Below, in pieces: positions 14,264 through 25,136 of a stretch of DNA of 64,000 nucleotides. This DNA is from Sciurus carolinensis. Its lineage: Eukaryota > Chordata > Mammalia > Rodentia > Sciuridae. A model generated the notes under the pieces. That model saw nothing but the letters and a program-made list of their open reading frames with translations. It was not told where the DNA came from and made no database searches. How positions within the stretch are numbered: the stretch's first letter is position 1; every line of letters begins with the position of its first letter. Made by a program: the position numbers and the translations under genes. Location: NCBI RefSeq assembly GCF_902686445.1, contig NC_062227.1, positions 16,840,178-16,904,177 of the forward strand. The letters run 5' to 3'.

Positions 14264-14523
14264 TTTTTTTTTATTATAAAATTGTAAACAAATGGGATAC
14301 ATGTTGTTCCTCTGTCTGTACATGGCGTAAAGGCATACCATTTGTGTAATCATAAATCTACATAGGGTAATGTTGTTTGATTCATTCTGCCATTTTTTCC
14401 CTTCCCCCCCTTCCCTCCCACCCTTCCCCTCCATCTATACAGTCCTTCCTTCCTCCATTCCTGCCCCCCTCCCTAAACCCAACTCCAACCCCAACACTAA
14501 CCCTTCCCACCCCCCATTATGTG
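14264..14523 (-). other. 3' UTR and poly-A of L1 element 2, G-rich
   Basis: The plus strand shows C-rich runs at about 14403-14432 and 14463-14515. On the L1 sense strand these are closely spaced runs of three or more Gs separated by one to three bases, a pattern able to form a G-quadruplex and a known property of mammalian L1 3' UTRs. The poly-A tail is short. Confidence 0.85.
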
Positions 14524-17500
14524 TCACCATCCACTTATTAGCGATATCATTCTTCCTTTGGTTTTTTGAGATTGGCTTATCTCACTTAGCATGATATTCT
14601 CCAGTTTCATCCATTTGCCTGCAAATGCCATAATTTTATCGTTCTTTATGGCTGAGTAATATTCCATTGTATATATATACCACATTTTCTTTATCCATTC
14701 ATCAATTGAAGGACATCTAGGTTGGTTCCACAATCTGGCTATTGTGAACTGAGCAGCTATGAACATTGATGTGGCTGTATCTCTGTAATATGCTGATTGT
14801 AAGTCCTTTGGGTATAGGCCAAGGACTGGGATAGCTGGGTCAAATGGTGTTTCCATTCCAAGTTTTCTAAGGAATCTCCACACTGCTTTCCAGAGTGGCT
14901 GCACTAATTTGCAGCCGCACCAGCAATGTAAGAGTGTACCTTTCTCCCCACATCCTCGCTAACACCTGTTGTTGCTTGTATTCTTGATAATCGCCATTCT
15001 AATTGGGGTGAGATGGAATCTTAGGGTGGTTTTGATTTGCATTTCTCTTATTACTAGAGATGTTGAACATTTTTCCATATGTTTGTTGATTGCTTGTACA
15101 TCTTCTTCTGTGAAGTGTCTATTCATTTCTTTAGCACATTTGTCAATTGGATTATTTACATTCTTGGTGTAGAGTTTTTTGAGTTCTTTATAGATTCTGG
15201 AGATTAGCGCTCTATCTGAAGTATGATTGGCAAAGATTTTCTCCCACTCTGTAGGCTCTTTCTTTGCATTGCTGATAGTTTCCTTTGCTGAGAGAAAGCT
15301 TTTTAGTTTGAATCTATCCCAGTTATTAATTCTTGCTTTTATTTCTTGTGCTATGGGAGTCCTGTTGAGGAAGTCTGGTCCTAAGCCGACATGTTGAAGC
15401 TCTGGACCTACTTTTTCTTCTATAAGATGCAAGGTCTCTGGTCTGATTCCGAGATCCTTAATCCATTTTGAGTTTAGTTTCATGCATGGTGAGAGATATG
15501 GGTTTAGTTTCATTCTGTTGCATATGGATTTCCAATTCTCCCAGCACCATTTGTTGAAGAGGCTATCTTTTCTCCATTGCATATTTTTGGCCCCTTTGTC
15601 TAGTATGAGAAAATTGTATTTATTTGGGTTGGTGTCCATGTCCTCTATTCTGTACCATTGATCCACCTTTCTATTTTGGTACCAATACCATGCCGTTTTT
15701 GTTACTATTGCTTTGTAGTAGAGTTGAAGATCTGGTATTGCGATACCCCCTGCTTCACTCTTTCTGCCAAGGATTGCTTTAGCTATTCTGGGTTTTTTAT
15801 TCTTCCAGATGAATTTCATAATTGCTTGCTCTATTTCTGTAAGGTACATCATTGGGATTTTAATTGGAATTGCATTGAATCTGTATAGCACTTTTGGTAG
15901 TATGGCCATTTTGACAATATTAATTCTTCCTATCCAAGAACATGGGAGATCTTTCCATCTTCTAAGGTTTTCTTGAATTTCTTTCTTTAGTGTTCTGTAG
16001 TTCTCATTGTAGAGGTCTTTCACCTCTTTTGTGAGATTGATTCCCAAATACTTTATTTTTTTCGAAGCTATTGTGAATGGGGAGTTTTCCTAATTTCTCT
16101 TTCTGAAGATTCATCGCTTATATATAAAAATGCCTTAGATTTATGTGCATTGATCTTATATCCCGCTACTTTACTGAATTCACTTATGAGATCTAAAAGT
16201 TTTCTGGTGGAATTTCCTGGTTCCTCTAAGTATACCATCATATCATCAGCAAATAGGGATAGTTTGAGTTCTTCTTTTCCTATTCGTATCCCTTTAATTT
16301 CTTTGGTCTGTCTAATTGCTCTGGCTAGAGTTTCAAGGACGATATTGAATAGAAGTGGTGAAAGAGGGCATCCCTGCCTTGTTCCAGTTTTTAGAGGGAA
16401 TGCTTTCAGTTTTTCACCATTTAGAATGATATTAGCCATGGGTTTAGCGTAGATGGCCTTTACAATGTTAAGGAATGTTCCCACTATCCCTATTTTTTCT
16501 AGTGTTTTGAGCATGAAGGGGTGCTGTATTTTATCAAATGCTTTTTCTGCATCTATCGAAATAATCATGTGATTCTTGACTTTAAGTCTATTGATATGGT
16601 GAATGACATTTATTGATTTTCTGATGTTGAACCAACCTTGCATCCCTGGGATGAAACCCACTTGATCATGGTGCACTATCTTTTTAATATGTTTTTGTAT
16701 GCGATTTGCTAAAATTTTGTTTAGAATTTTTGCGTCGATGTTCATTAAGGATATTGGTCTGAAATTTTCTTTCCTCGATGTGCTCTGTCTGGTTTAGGAA
16801 TCAGGGTAATATTGGCTTCATAGAATGAGTTTGGGAGGGTTCCCTCCTCTTCTATTTTCTGGAATACTTTGAGAAGTATTGGAATGAGTTCTTCTTTAAA
16901 AGTTTTGTAGAACTCGGCTGAGAACCCATCTGGTCCTGGACTTTTCTTTGTTGGAAGGCTTTTGATGACTTCTTCTATTTCATTACTTGAAATTGGTCTA
17001 TTTAAGTTGTGTATGTCCTCCTCGTTCAGTTTAGGCAATTCATATGTCTCTAGAAACCTGTTGATGGCTTCGAAATTTTCTATTTTGTTGGAGTATAGAT
17101 TTTCAAAATAGCTTCTAATTATGTTTTGTATTTCGGTTGTGTCTGTTGTGATATTTCCTTGTTCATTCCGAATTTTAGTGATTTGGGTTTTCTCTCGTCT
17201 TCTCTTTGTTAGTGTGGCTAAAGGTTTATCAATTTTGTTTATTTTTTCGAAGAACCAACTATTTATTTTGTCAATTTTTTGTATTGTTTCTTTTGTTTCA
17301 ATTTCGTTGATTTCAGCTCTGAATTTAACTATTTCCTGTCTTCTACTACTTTTGGTGTTGGTCTGTTCTTCTTTTTCTAGGGCTTTGAGCTGTAGTGTTA
17401 GGTCATTTATTTTTTGAGTTTTACTTCTTTTATTAAATGCGCTCCATGAAATAAATCTTCCTCTAAGTACTGCTTTCATAGTGTCCCAGAGATTTTGATA

Positions 17501-18376
17501 TGTTGTTTCTTTGTTCTCGTTTACCTCTAAGAATTTTTTAATTTCCTTCCTAATATCTTCTGTTATCCATTCATCATATAGTAGCATATTGTTTAATCTC
17601 CAGGAGTTGGAGTAGTTTCTGTTTTTAACTCTTTCATTAATTTGTAACTTCAATCCATTATGATCTGATAGAATACAAGGTAGTGTCTCTATCTTCTTGT
17701 ATTTGCTGACATTAGCTTTGTGGCATAATATATGGTCTATTTTAGAGAAGGATCCATGTGCTGCTGAGAAGAAAGTGTATTCGCTCTTGGTTGGATGATA
17801 TATTCTATAAATGTCTGTTAAGTCTAAATTATTGATTGTGTTATTGAGATCTATGGTTTCTTTGTTCAATTTTTGTTTGGAAGATCTGTCCAGTGGTGAA
17901 AGAGGCGTGTTAAAATCACCTAGTATTATTGTGTTATGGTCTATTTGGTTTCTAAAATTGAGAAGGATTTGTTTAACATACATGGATGAGCCACTGTTTG
18001 GGGCATAGATGTTTATGATTGTTATATCTTGCTGATTTATGCTTCCCTTAAGCAGTATGAAATGTCCTTCTTTATCCCTTCTAACTAACATTGGCTTGAA
18101 GTCCACATTATCTGAAATGAGGATGGATACTCCAGCTTTTTTGCTGAGCCCATGTGCATGGTATGTTTTTCCCCATCCTTTCACCTTTAGTCTATGGGTA
18201 TCTCTTTCTATGAGGTGAGTCTCTTGCAGGCAACATATTGTTGGATCTTTCTTTTTAATCCAATCTGCCAGTCTATGTCTTTTGATTGATGAATTCAGGC
18301 CATTAACATTCAGGGTTATTATTGAGATATGATTTGTATTCCCAGTCATTTGGTTCATATTTAAAATTTTTGACAC
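14524..18376 (-). pseudogene. L1 ORF2, near intact: two 1-bp deletions and one nonsense
   Basis: ORF2p nicks target DNA and copies L1 RNA by target-primed reverse transcription. The longest start is at 18376, but [10 protein letters not shown] at 18349 is the more likely start by comparison with elements 1 and 3. Endonuclease signatures in order are [39 protein letters not shown] and SDHNGL. The RT region includes [15 protein letters not shown] and the catalytic FADD near 16240-16251. Comparison with element 3 shows a 1-bp deletion near 16785 ending the first 543-residue segment, another near 16083 ending the second (225 residues), and a TGG to TAG change at 14959-14961 ending the third (362 residues). 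The rest continues in frame to 14524. It is inactive as it stands. Confidence 0.93.
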
Positions 18377-18407
18377 ATCTTGGTTCCTCCTTTATTTGAC
18401 AGTTCCT

Positions 18408-19421
18408 TTAGGATAATTCCTCCCTTTGCTGATTTGCTTCTTTGTTTTTTATCTCTTCCTCATGAAATATTTTGCTGAGAATGTTCTGTAATGCTGGCTT
18501 TCTTTTTGTAAATTCTTTTAGCTTTTGTTTATCATGGAATGATCTTATTTCATCGTCAAATTTGAAGGTAAGTTTTGCTGGGTATAAGATTCTTGGTTGG
18601 CATCCATTTTCTTTCAGAGCTTTAAAAATGTTGTTCCAGGCCCTTCTAGCTTTTAGGGTCTGGATTGAAAAATCTGCTGATATCCATATTGGCTTCCCCC
18701 TGAATGTAATTTGGTTCTTTTCTCTCACAGCCTTTAAAATTCTGTCTTTATTTTGTATGTTAGGTATTTTCATTATAATGTGCCTTGGTGTGGGTCTGTT
18801 GTAATTTTGTGTATTTGGAGTCCTATAAGCCTCTTGGACTTGATTTTCCATTTCATTCTTCAGATTTGGGAAATTTTCTGATATTATTTCTTCAAATAGA
18901 TTGTTCATTCCTTTGGTTTGTTTCTCTAAGCCTTCCTCAATCCCAATAATTCTCAAATTTGGCCTTTTCATGATATCCCATAGTTCTTGGAGATTCTGTT
19001 CATGATTTCTCACCATCTTCTCTGTTTGTTCAACTTTGTTTTCGAGGTTAAATATTTTGTCTTCAATATCTGAAGTTCTGTCTTCCAGCTGTTCTATCCT
19101 ATTGGTTATGCTTTCTATGGAGTTCTTAAGTTGGTTTATTGTTTCCTTCATTTCAAGGATTTCTGTTTGGTTTTTTTTCAATATCTCTAACTCTTTATTG
19201 AAATGATCTTTTGCTTCCTGAATTTGCTCTGTTAACTGTCGATTGGTGCGATCGTTCAATGCCTGCATTTGCTCTTTCATCTCATCGTTTGCTTCCCTAA
19301 TCATTTTAATTATGTACATTCTGAACTCCCTTTCTGTCATTTCTTCTGCCATGCTGTCGTTGGATTTTATTGATGTAACATCTAGATTTGTTTGGGGCAT
19401 TTTCTTCCCTTGTTTTCTCAT
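18408..19421 (-). CDS. L1 ORF1 protein, intact 337 residues
   Basis: ORF1p is the L1 RNA-binding protein that coats L1 RNA as a trimer in cytoplasmic ribonucleoprotein particles. The frame is uninterrupted and close to the usual length of mammalian ORF1p. It has a basic, polar N-terminus (1-50), a long heptad-patterned coiled coil (about 50-150, with NRIEQLEDRTSDIEDK), an RRM-like domain (about 153-248, with LRIIGIEE and RHIIMKIP) and a C-terminal domain (about 249-330, with LKARRAWNNIF). The stop lies 31 bp before the longest ORF2 start. The start ATG aligns with the ORF1 start of element 3. The protein could be made if the element is transcribed, although ORF2 in the same copy is broken. 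Confidence 0.93.
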   Translation of the reverse strand: MRKQGKKMPQTNLDVTSIKSNDSMAEEMTEREFRMYIIKMIREANDEMKEQMQALNDRTNRQLTEQIQEAKDHFNKELEILKKNQTEILEMKETINQLKNSIESITNRIEQLEDRTSDIEDKIFNLENKVEQTEKMVRNHEQNLQELWDIMKRPNLRIIGIEEGLEKQTKGMNNLFEEIISENFPNLKNEMENQVQEAYRTPNTQNYNRPTPRHIIMKIPNIQNKDRILKAVREKNQITFRGKPIWISADFSIQTLKARRAWNNIFKALKENGCQPRILYPAKLTFKFDDEIRSFHDKQKLKEFTKRKPALQNILSKIFHEEEIKNKEANQQREELS

Positions 19422-20214
19422 ATTGTTCAGGGATCAGTGGGTCATTAAGATATTGCAGATTTCCTCTATCAACTTATAATGTCCCTGAAGATTGCTAGTA
19501 TATCCCCTCTTATCCTTCAGTAGCCTGAAGTCTTGGAGGAGGTTGATAATGCAGAGCTCCACGAAGAAGCTGCCTCTCTAGGTGTGGTAACCCTCAGGTG
19601 GCGTATATTCCCTGCTAGTGGGCGGAGGTGCCTCCACTTGTTGACCAATGGTCATCCAATGGGGAAGTAGACTGTGGGCTGAGGCAAGGCCTGTTTGTGC
19701 CTATGTCTCTGGCTTTACCGTCCCTGTGGGAAAACCTCCCCCGGCCGGGAAGAGTCACTCGGTGGGGACGTCTCGCTAGTCAGTTGCCCTCCTAGAGGTT
19801 CCCCTCAATCTACAACTACCACCTGGGCTGGGCTGTCTTCTTCTGCAACGATCCCAGGGGCCCGGACCTACGTCCTGGGCCTGGGAGCCTCACCCTTCGC
19901 AGGTGAGTCTTCTTAGGCTGCCTCTCCCAGAGAATCTGCCCGCCGCCCTGGAAACTTCGCTCCGCCCCTAGGCGTGTCTCTGTGCGGCTCTTCCAGCAAG
20001 AAGCCACCTAGCTCCTGGGACCCTGCTCTGCACCAATCGCCTGGCTATGCAGCCCCTCCCCTGAGCCACCACCTGGAGCCCCGTACAATAGCTCTGAGAC
20101 ACAGAGACCCGCCACACACCTCCTCCTCTGGACAGCTGCCCGGTTTCTGACACAGTCACTAGTAATCCAAACAACTCACTTCGGGTCTCCTCCTCCCGCC
20201 AACCACCCGTAGCC

Positions 20215-20850
20215 CTAGGCAGTCATTCCAAGTCCAAGTGACCTGCCCTTTTCCTCCTCCTCCTCCTTGGGGTAGCCCCCCAGGTGTTCAGGAACGGTGG
20301 CTCCGAGACCAGGTGACTCACCACGCTCCTCCTCCAGGCAGGCCACCGGTGTTCAGGAGCGGTTGCTTTTAGTCCAATCAGCTCACCACTTGCCTCCTCC
20401 TCTGGCAACCGCCTGTGGTTCTGATGCAGTCACTCCCAGGCTAAGCGTCCCACCGCTCTCCTCCTCCAGGCAGGCCACCAGTGTTCTGGAGCAGCTGCTC
20501 CGAGTTCAAACAGCTCGTCACGCAGCTCCTCCTCTGGCAACTGCCCGCAGCTCTGATGCAGTCACTCCCAGGTCAGGCAACACGCCGCGCTCCTCCTCTT
20601 CCTCTGGGCAGTCCCCCGGTGTTCAGGAGCGCCCACTCTGAGTTCAAACAGCTCACCATGCAGCTCCTCCTCTGGCAACCGCCCGTGGCTCTGATGCAGT
20701 CACTCCTAGACCCAAGCGACCCGCCGGGTCTCTCCTCTTCCTCCGGGCAACCCCCCGGTGTTCGGAAGCGGTCACTCTGGGTCCAAACAGCTCGCCACGC
20801 AGCTCCTCCCCAGGCAGCCACCCGGAGCCCCAGCGGCTGCTCGAGTCCAA
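20215..20850 (-). repeat. ~135-bp tandem repeats in L1 element 2 5' UTR
   Basis: On the plus strand GCAGTCACTCC-like words recur near 20219, 20426, 20558 and 20696, each followed by a CTCCTCCTC run and GGTGTTCAGGAGCGG-like words, then CAGCTCCTCCTCTGGCAAC. Spacings are about 207 (one and a half units), 132 and 138. Such 5' UTR monomers can amplify promoter activity in rodent L1s; that role is inferred here. Confidence 0.8.
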
Positions 20851-21103
20851 GCGCTATGCTGAGCCGCCTCCTCTACGATGATCCCAGTTGTCCGTGTTTA
20901 CCGCTCCAGCGGGGGGAGGGGCATCTCGCCGAGCAACTCCACTTCACAAATTCCCTGCGTTCCGGGGCTACCGCCCCATCCGGGACGCCTCCCCAACAGG
21001 AGAGACTCACCCGGTGGCTTTGAGTTGGTCCCAAGTCTCTCACCATCTCCTCTTTTGAATCTTGCGTCCTGGAGCAGCGTGAAATGCAGCCACCCTCTAG
21101 TCC

Positions 21104-21111
21104 GCCATCTT
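21104..21111 (-). promoter_or_regulatory. YY1-like site at the L1 5' end
   Basis: On the minus strand the element begins with GGCGGGCCAAGATGGCGGAC. The core AAGATGGC, about 10 bases from the 5' end, matches the YY1 consensus and the position of the YY1 site that fixes transcription start in human L1. Function in this element is inferred from that parallel. Confidence 0.6.
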
Positions 21112-21121
21112 GGCCCGCCTC

Positions 21122-21136
21122 TCCTGAGAGTTTTCT
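21122..21136. repeat. Target-site duplication, right copy (L1 element 2)
   Basis: TCCTGAGAGTTTTCT, identical to 14249-14263. The sequence then continues as an ordinary array unit (AATCACC). Confidence 0.9.
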
Positions 21137-21659
21137 AATCACCATTTCTAATCACTATTTTTAAGAATTTCAGGTCACTGGGGAAGCACTGCTTACTGCA
21201 ATTTCTGCTACGTGCTGAAAACTTGCATTGGAATAAGCTTCCACTTAAATATAGTACTTCTCCAATCATGTTTTATTCACTTGAGTTGACAGAGGAAAAA
21301 TGTTGAGACAATGCAAGGTTGGCATTATCTGAAGAAGCTCTGTAAGGTAAGCGACTGGTTTCACTTCCAGTCTGACTCTTTGAAATCTTTTCAGGAAAAC
21401 CACCACATGTCTAAACCAAACAATTGCTAACGATGTTTTTAGTTTCACTTTTGCAGAAAATCCTTCAAGTAAACTTTGACACATATTAGGACCCACAGTC
21501 CAGTGGTGTATCATGAGGAAAGATTTGTCCCTGGCCGTTTAAGCAGGAAAAAGGTTTTAGCTGAGAAAGGAGAAGAAGGATATCCCAGTGATCCATTGTG
21601 GTCTAGGATAGTAGGAGAGGCAGGCCTATATGGCAAGTCATATATAATTGTGTAGTTAA

Positions 21660-21668
21660 TATAAAAGG
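21660..21668 (+). promoter_or_regulatory. TATA-like motif of unit 3
   Basis: TATAAAAGG, an exact TATA-box consensus, about 740 bp before the E1-like block. The same position holds TATAAAAGG or a one-base variant in most units (for example 30857, 34734, 52670 and 59981). Promoter use is inference. Confidence 0.3.
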
Positions 21669-22399
21669 AGGTATTTGACATCACTTGCACCTGAACCCCA
21701 AGACATTATAATCACAATCTAGTCATTCCTTTCTCACTCTTCTAACTCATCCTGGTAATTTTTTTGAAAATTAGAAGCAGAAGTTATCTTGACAAAATGC
21801 ACAGTCCTGTGATTGTGCTGTATCTTTCCACTCATCTCAGTTGTTGGGAAGGCTATGGAATGAATTTCTCTTGGGCAACACCAGTTTTCCTAAAACAGGG
21901 AATTCCTAAGTCACTTAACCAGACCATATGTGTAAATGTAAAAGGAAAAGGACAGGTTGATTATTCACCAGGTCTGTGATAACAGGAAAAATGTTTTCTG
22001 GCAGAAAAAAAATTATATATCCTCAACCAAATTTCAAGCTTCCTTTAGATAAGTTTGCTACAATTCCCCTGAAGCTTCATTACAGTAAGATTAGTTGCAG
22101 AAAATGATATCCATTGAACACTCATACACTTACATTGAAAATTCTTCTCTATTGGTTTGACCCTTCTCAGAGAAATGCCTTGTTTGGTTTCCATTGCTTC
22201 TGTGACATGAGAGCAAAAGATGTGAGAACTCTACTATTCAACTGGAAGTGACTGGCATTGGGCATGTTTGGATTGAAGGGCGAGAATTTCCAGGTTGTTG
22301 TGGGGAATGCAGGTTTTCTTACTCCCCATGGGGTGAACCTGGGCCTTGGGCATCATGGGTTTCAATTCGAGAAGTCCCTGATATTCTGTTGCACTGCAG

Positions 22400-22530
22400 A
22401 TAGCACCTGATGTCACAGAAAGGCGCCATGACCACAAAATGGTCTCATGGTTCCCATGGCAACCAGAGATGCTTTAGGTCCTGACCAGTTCAGATCAAGA
22501 TTCAAAACAAGCACCGGCTCATCTATGATG
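22400..22530 (+). other. E1-like block of unit 3 (candidate exon, disrupted)
   Basis: A 131-nt block between CTGCAG and GTAAG. The shared frame (SQKGAM, then GSHGNQR) is interrupted by stops, including its first codon (TAG) and a TGA near 22480. Both splice-site words survive although the coding frame does not. Confidence 0.35.
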
Positions 22531-24704
22531 GTAAGAGGGGAGAGGAAGGGAATGAGGATCCTGTTTGCAAGTAATGGGAAGGCAACATCTTCTTCCAGTA
22601 GAAGGGGAGTCAGAGTTTGTTGGGGCAGTGGTACCATAGGCTTTTTAGAGATCCACATTTTTCCTGGACAAGGGTTTCCATGAATCCTAACATCCTGTAG
22701 TGCCGTTCAGAAAGGTTAGATGGTGCTGTTTTCATTTGGCCACACTGGGCCTAATGGCATTTTGCACCCTGACACTGCTGAGGGCTATTAGTTCTATGAA
22801 ATATAGTGGACCAGGAAGAGACTGTATGGTGCCAGAAAGCTAGTGAATCAACCAGCTTAGCCCAGGTCACAATAGGTATTGCCCTCTGAACCTGCATTCC
22901 CAGGTCTGGGTCCGCCCAGATACTGTTCAGTCAGGAAACAGGCCCAGGGCTCAAACAGTCTCAAGGAATGATGGCTATTGACAGCTCAGGTAAGGGGAGC
23001 ATGATGAGCACACCAGAGGGTTAGGTGATGTTTGAATTGGGAAACATCACAGCAACTCTTGTGTCATTGCATACCTTTCCTAGAATGCCCAAACAGGAGA
23101 CAACTGGCAGCTGGGAAGGTTGACTTCTAAGTGGAAGTTGGTAGCTTCTCTGATCCCTAATGACGAGAGGATAGAGTCAATCACTCACCAAGTGTGACGA
23201 ATGTCTGAAATGGGCTAGCAACGGAGGAGAAATGTTCTGTGCTCACTCCACATTCCACCAACACCTACTTTACTGCTGCCTTACAACTAAGCCCCACACA
23301 GAAATTATCTTGGTATGAGTTTCCAAGGTGACCTTCGCTTACCTTTAAATGCAGAAGAATCTGGCCAACCTGACTTTAAATGAGAGTTCATTCACTTGAA
23401 CTGACTACTGCCTGTTTGGCACAAGGCCCATTGGGAAAATGCCAAGGGTCTTTTTATCAGTCCCTAGAGGATGCATACTGAAGGCCAGTGTCACAGAAAC
23501 TGCCACCATCATACTCCAAAGAAGGAAAAATTCTGGATAAAACAAGTGCCAGATGATGTCTCCATGAGCACAGTTTAAGCGGGCATAATACCAAATTTGA
23601 ACATATATTACACTGAAAGAGAGGAATGTTTTAAAGGATCAAAGCTGAACTTTCAAAAAGAAATGACTAGAGCACATTTTGGGGACACCAAAAGTACAAT
23701 GATTTGGAGATAAAAACCAAGTAAACTGAAGAGACACTAAGAAAAATGTCATTGTTAAAAGTTTCCAAAAAAAATTCCAGGATATTTCTTCATCTTCATG
23801 ATCTCTGCAAAGACAGCAAGAAGTAGTGGGTTGATCATTGAGTTAGCATTGAAAGTTACTGACAAGTATTCAACTTGTAGAAAACATTAGTGTCCTTGGA
23901 AAACTTGGCTGTATCCTGTTTCTTCCAAGGGAGAGTTGATTAAAAACATGCTGGTTTTACTTTTCTAGAACCTGACGTACCTGATATGGCAGTCCTTACA
24001 CCACAGCACCTGCAGTCAAGTATGAAAACTGAAAGAAGTACAAATATGTAAATGCAATAGTGCATGATATCTGTCAACAAGAAGTGCAGTAGAAAATCAG
24101 AAAATTAAGCAAAATTATCTCTGTTAAAATACATAATATTGGTAAAAGCTGAAATTCAAAACAGAAAATTATAAAATTGAAAATGTGATAGGATTTACTG
24201 AGCAGGAGAAGCAGATCTAAATTATTTCCAAAATTCAAAATCCATTCTTTTCCTTTGTAATTGCTTATACCCATCCAAATATGCCACATAACTAATGTCT
24301 CTGATTTATTTCTTTCAATGTGATCTCTTTCAAATAGAGGTTCTTCTGTAATTTCTTAACCTACAGAACACAAAAAAAATAATTCCCAGAAACTTGGAAA
24401 AGTTGAGATCACCACATTCCTTATTGAATTCTACACAGCACCTATTAAGAATATCCAACAAACTTAGCACAAACTTTAAAATGCTTCATTATTATTGATA
24501 GCAGTCCTCCAATGATACAGGGAAACCAAGCTTTAAACACATCCTTGGCCAAATCAATGATATCAGCTGAAGTAAATATATGGGTTCAGTGACAATTCAT
24601 TCACTTTATTGAAAACTAATATCTTCTGGATGCCAAGCACTTCAGATTGAAATAATGCAAGGCCAAGGACAGTTGTCTGTTTTCTTCACCTCTCATTTTT
24701 CCAG

Positions 24705-24845
24705 GTGACATTGAGGATGACTTGGAAAATGCCCAAGTGTTGATGTCCACTTCGTTTGCAATGAGCCTGGATATGCACCCAGAAGACCATGGCTTTGCAA
24801 GGACTACTGCAGATGACATTTTGAAATACATGCTATAAAAACCTG
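24705..24845 (+). other. E2-like block of unit 3, type B (open candidate exon)
   Basis: A 141-nt block preceded by the pyrimidine-rich acceptor CTCATTTTTCCAG and followed by GTGATA. After two bases the frame is open for 43 codons (begins DIEDDLENAQV; includes MHPEDHGFARTTADDIL) and ends at TAA 24836-24838. I do not recognise the product. It matches the E2 blocks of units 8, 9 and 10 in frame and stop position. Confidence 0.4.
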
Positions 24846-25136
24846 GTGATAATTTTCTTCTTTCAGAACTTGCTGAGTAAATACCCGCATCAGCATATTC
24901 ATGAGAATGATATAACATATCTGTTCCTGAGAGTTTTCTAATCAGCAGGAATATCTATTCTTAAGAAATCCAGTTCAGTGGTGAAGTACTGATAACTGCA
25001 ACTGCCACTCCATGTTGAAAAATTTCATTGGAAATGAGTTTCCACTTCAAAGTGGATCTTTTACAACTGTGTTGTATTTACTTGAGTTGACAAAGGCCAA
25101 AATATTGAGACACAGCAGGGTTGGCATTATTTTAAG

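Larger units (their letters stand above)
14264..21121 (-). mobile_element. LINE-1 element 2, full length, young
   Basis: A 6.86 kb L1 on the minus strand, inserted in an array unit and flanked by a 15-bp target-site duplication. Read 5' to 3' it has a CpG-rich 5' UTR (21121-19422), an intact ORF1 (19421-18408), ORF2 (about 18376-14524) with only three disabling changes, a G-rich 3' UTR and a T-run (poly-A in its own sense) at 14262-14272. Long remaining frames and a retained CpG-rich promoter make it much younger than the other two L1s in the window. Confidence 0.96.
19422..21121 (-). promoter_or_regulatory. CpG-rich 5' UTR / internal promoter of L1 element 2
   Basis: This 1.7 kb leader is the most GC- and CpG-rich stretch of the window. 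L1 5' UTRs carry an internal RNA polymerase II promoter. The part nearest ORF1 (about 19422-19640) aligns with the same part of element 3. The 5' end also aligns in part, from about 21060 down to 20930 against 40025-40145 of element 3. Between them lies a tandem C/T-rich region not seen in element 3. Confidence 0.85.
21137..24925 (+). repeat. Array unit 3, standard length
   Basis: A unit of about 3789 bp resuming after L1 element 2. It has a TATA-like motif at 21660-21668, an E1-like block at 22400-22530 and a type B E2-like block at 24705-24845. A minus-strand donor-like site lies near 23337. No other gene-like signal was seen. Confidence 0.88.

Noticed and set aside
2631..18804. Open frames antisense to L1 ORF1 and ORF2 (for example 2631-3038, 16150-16452, 17121-17417)
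   Set aside because: They are shadows of real L1 coding sequence on the opposite strand, with no independent evidence.
19695..21145. Long open frames in the GC-rich L1 5' UTR (for example 20297-20641, 20481-21023)
   Set aside because: High GC content and tandem repeats make stop codons rare. The frames do not recur in element 3 and match no protein I know.
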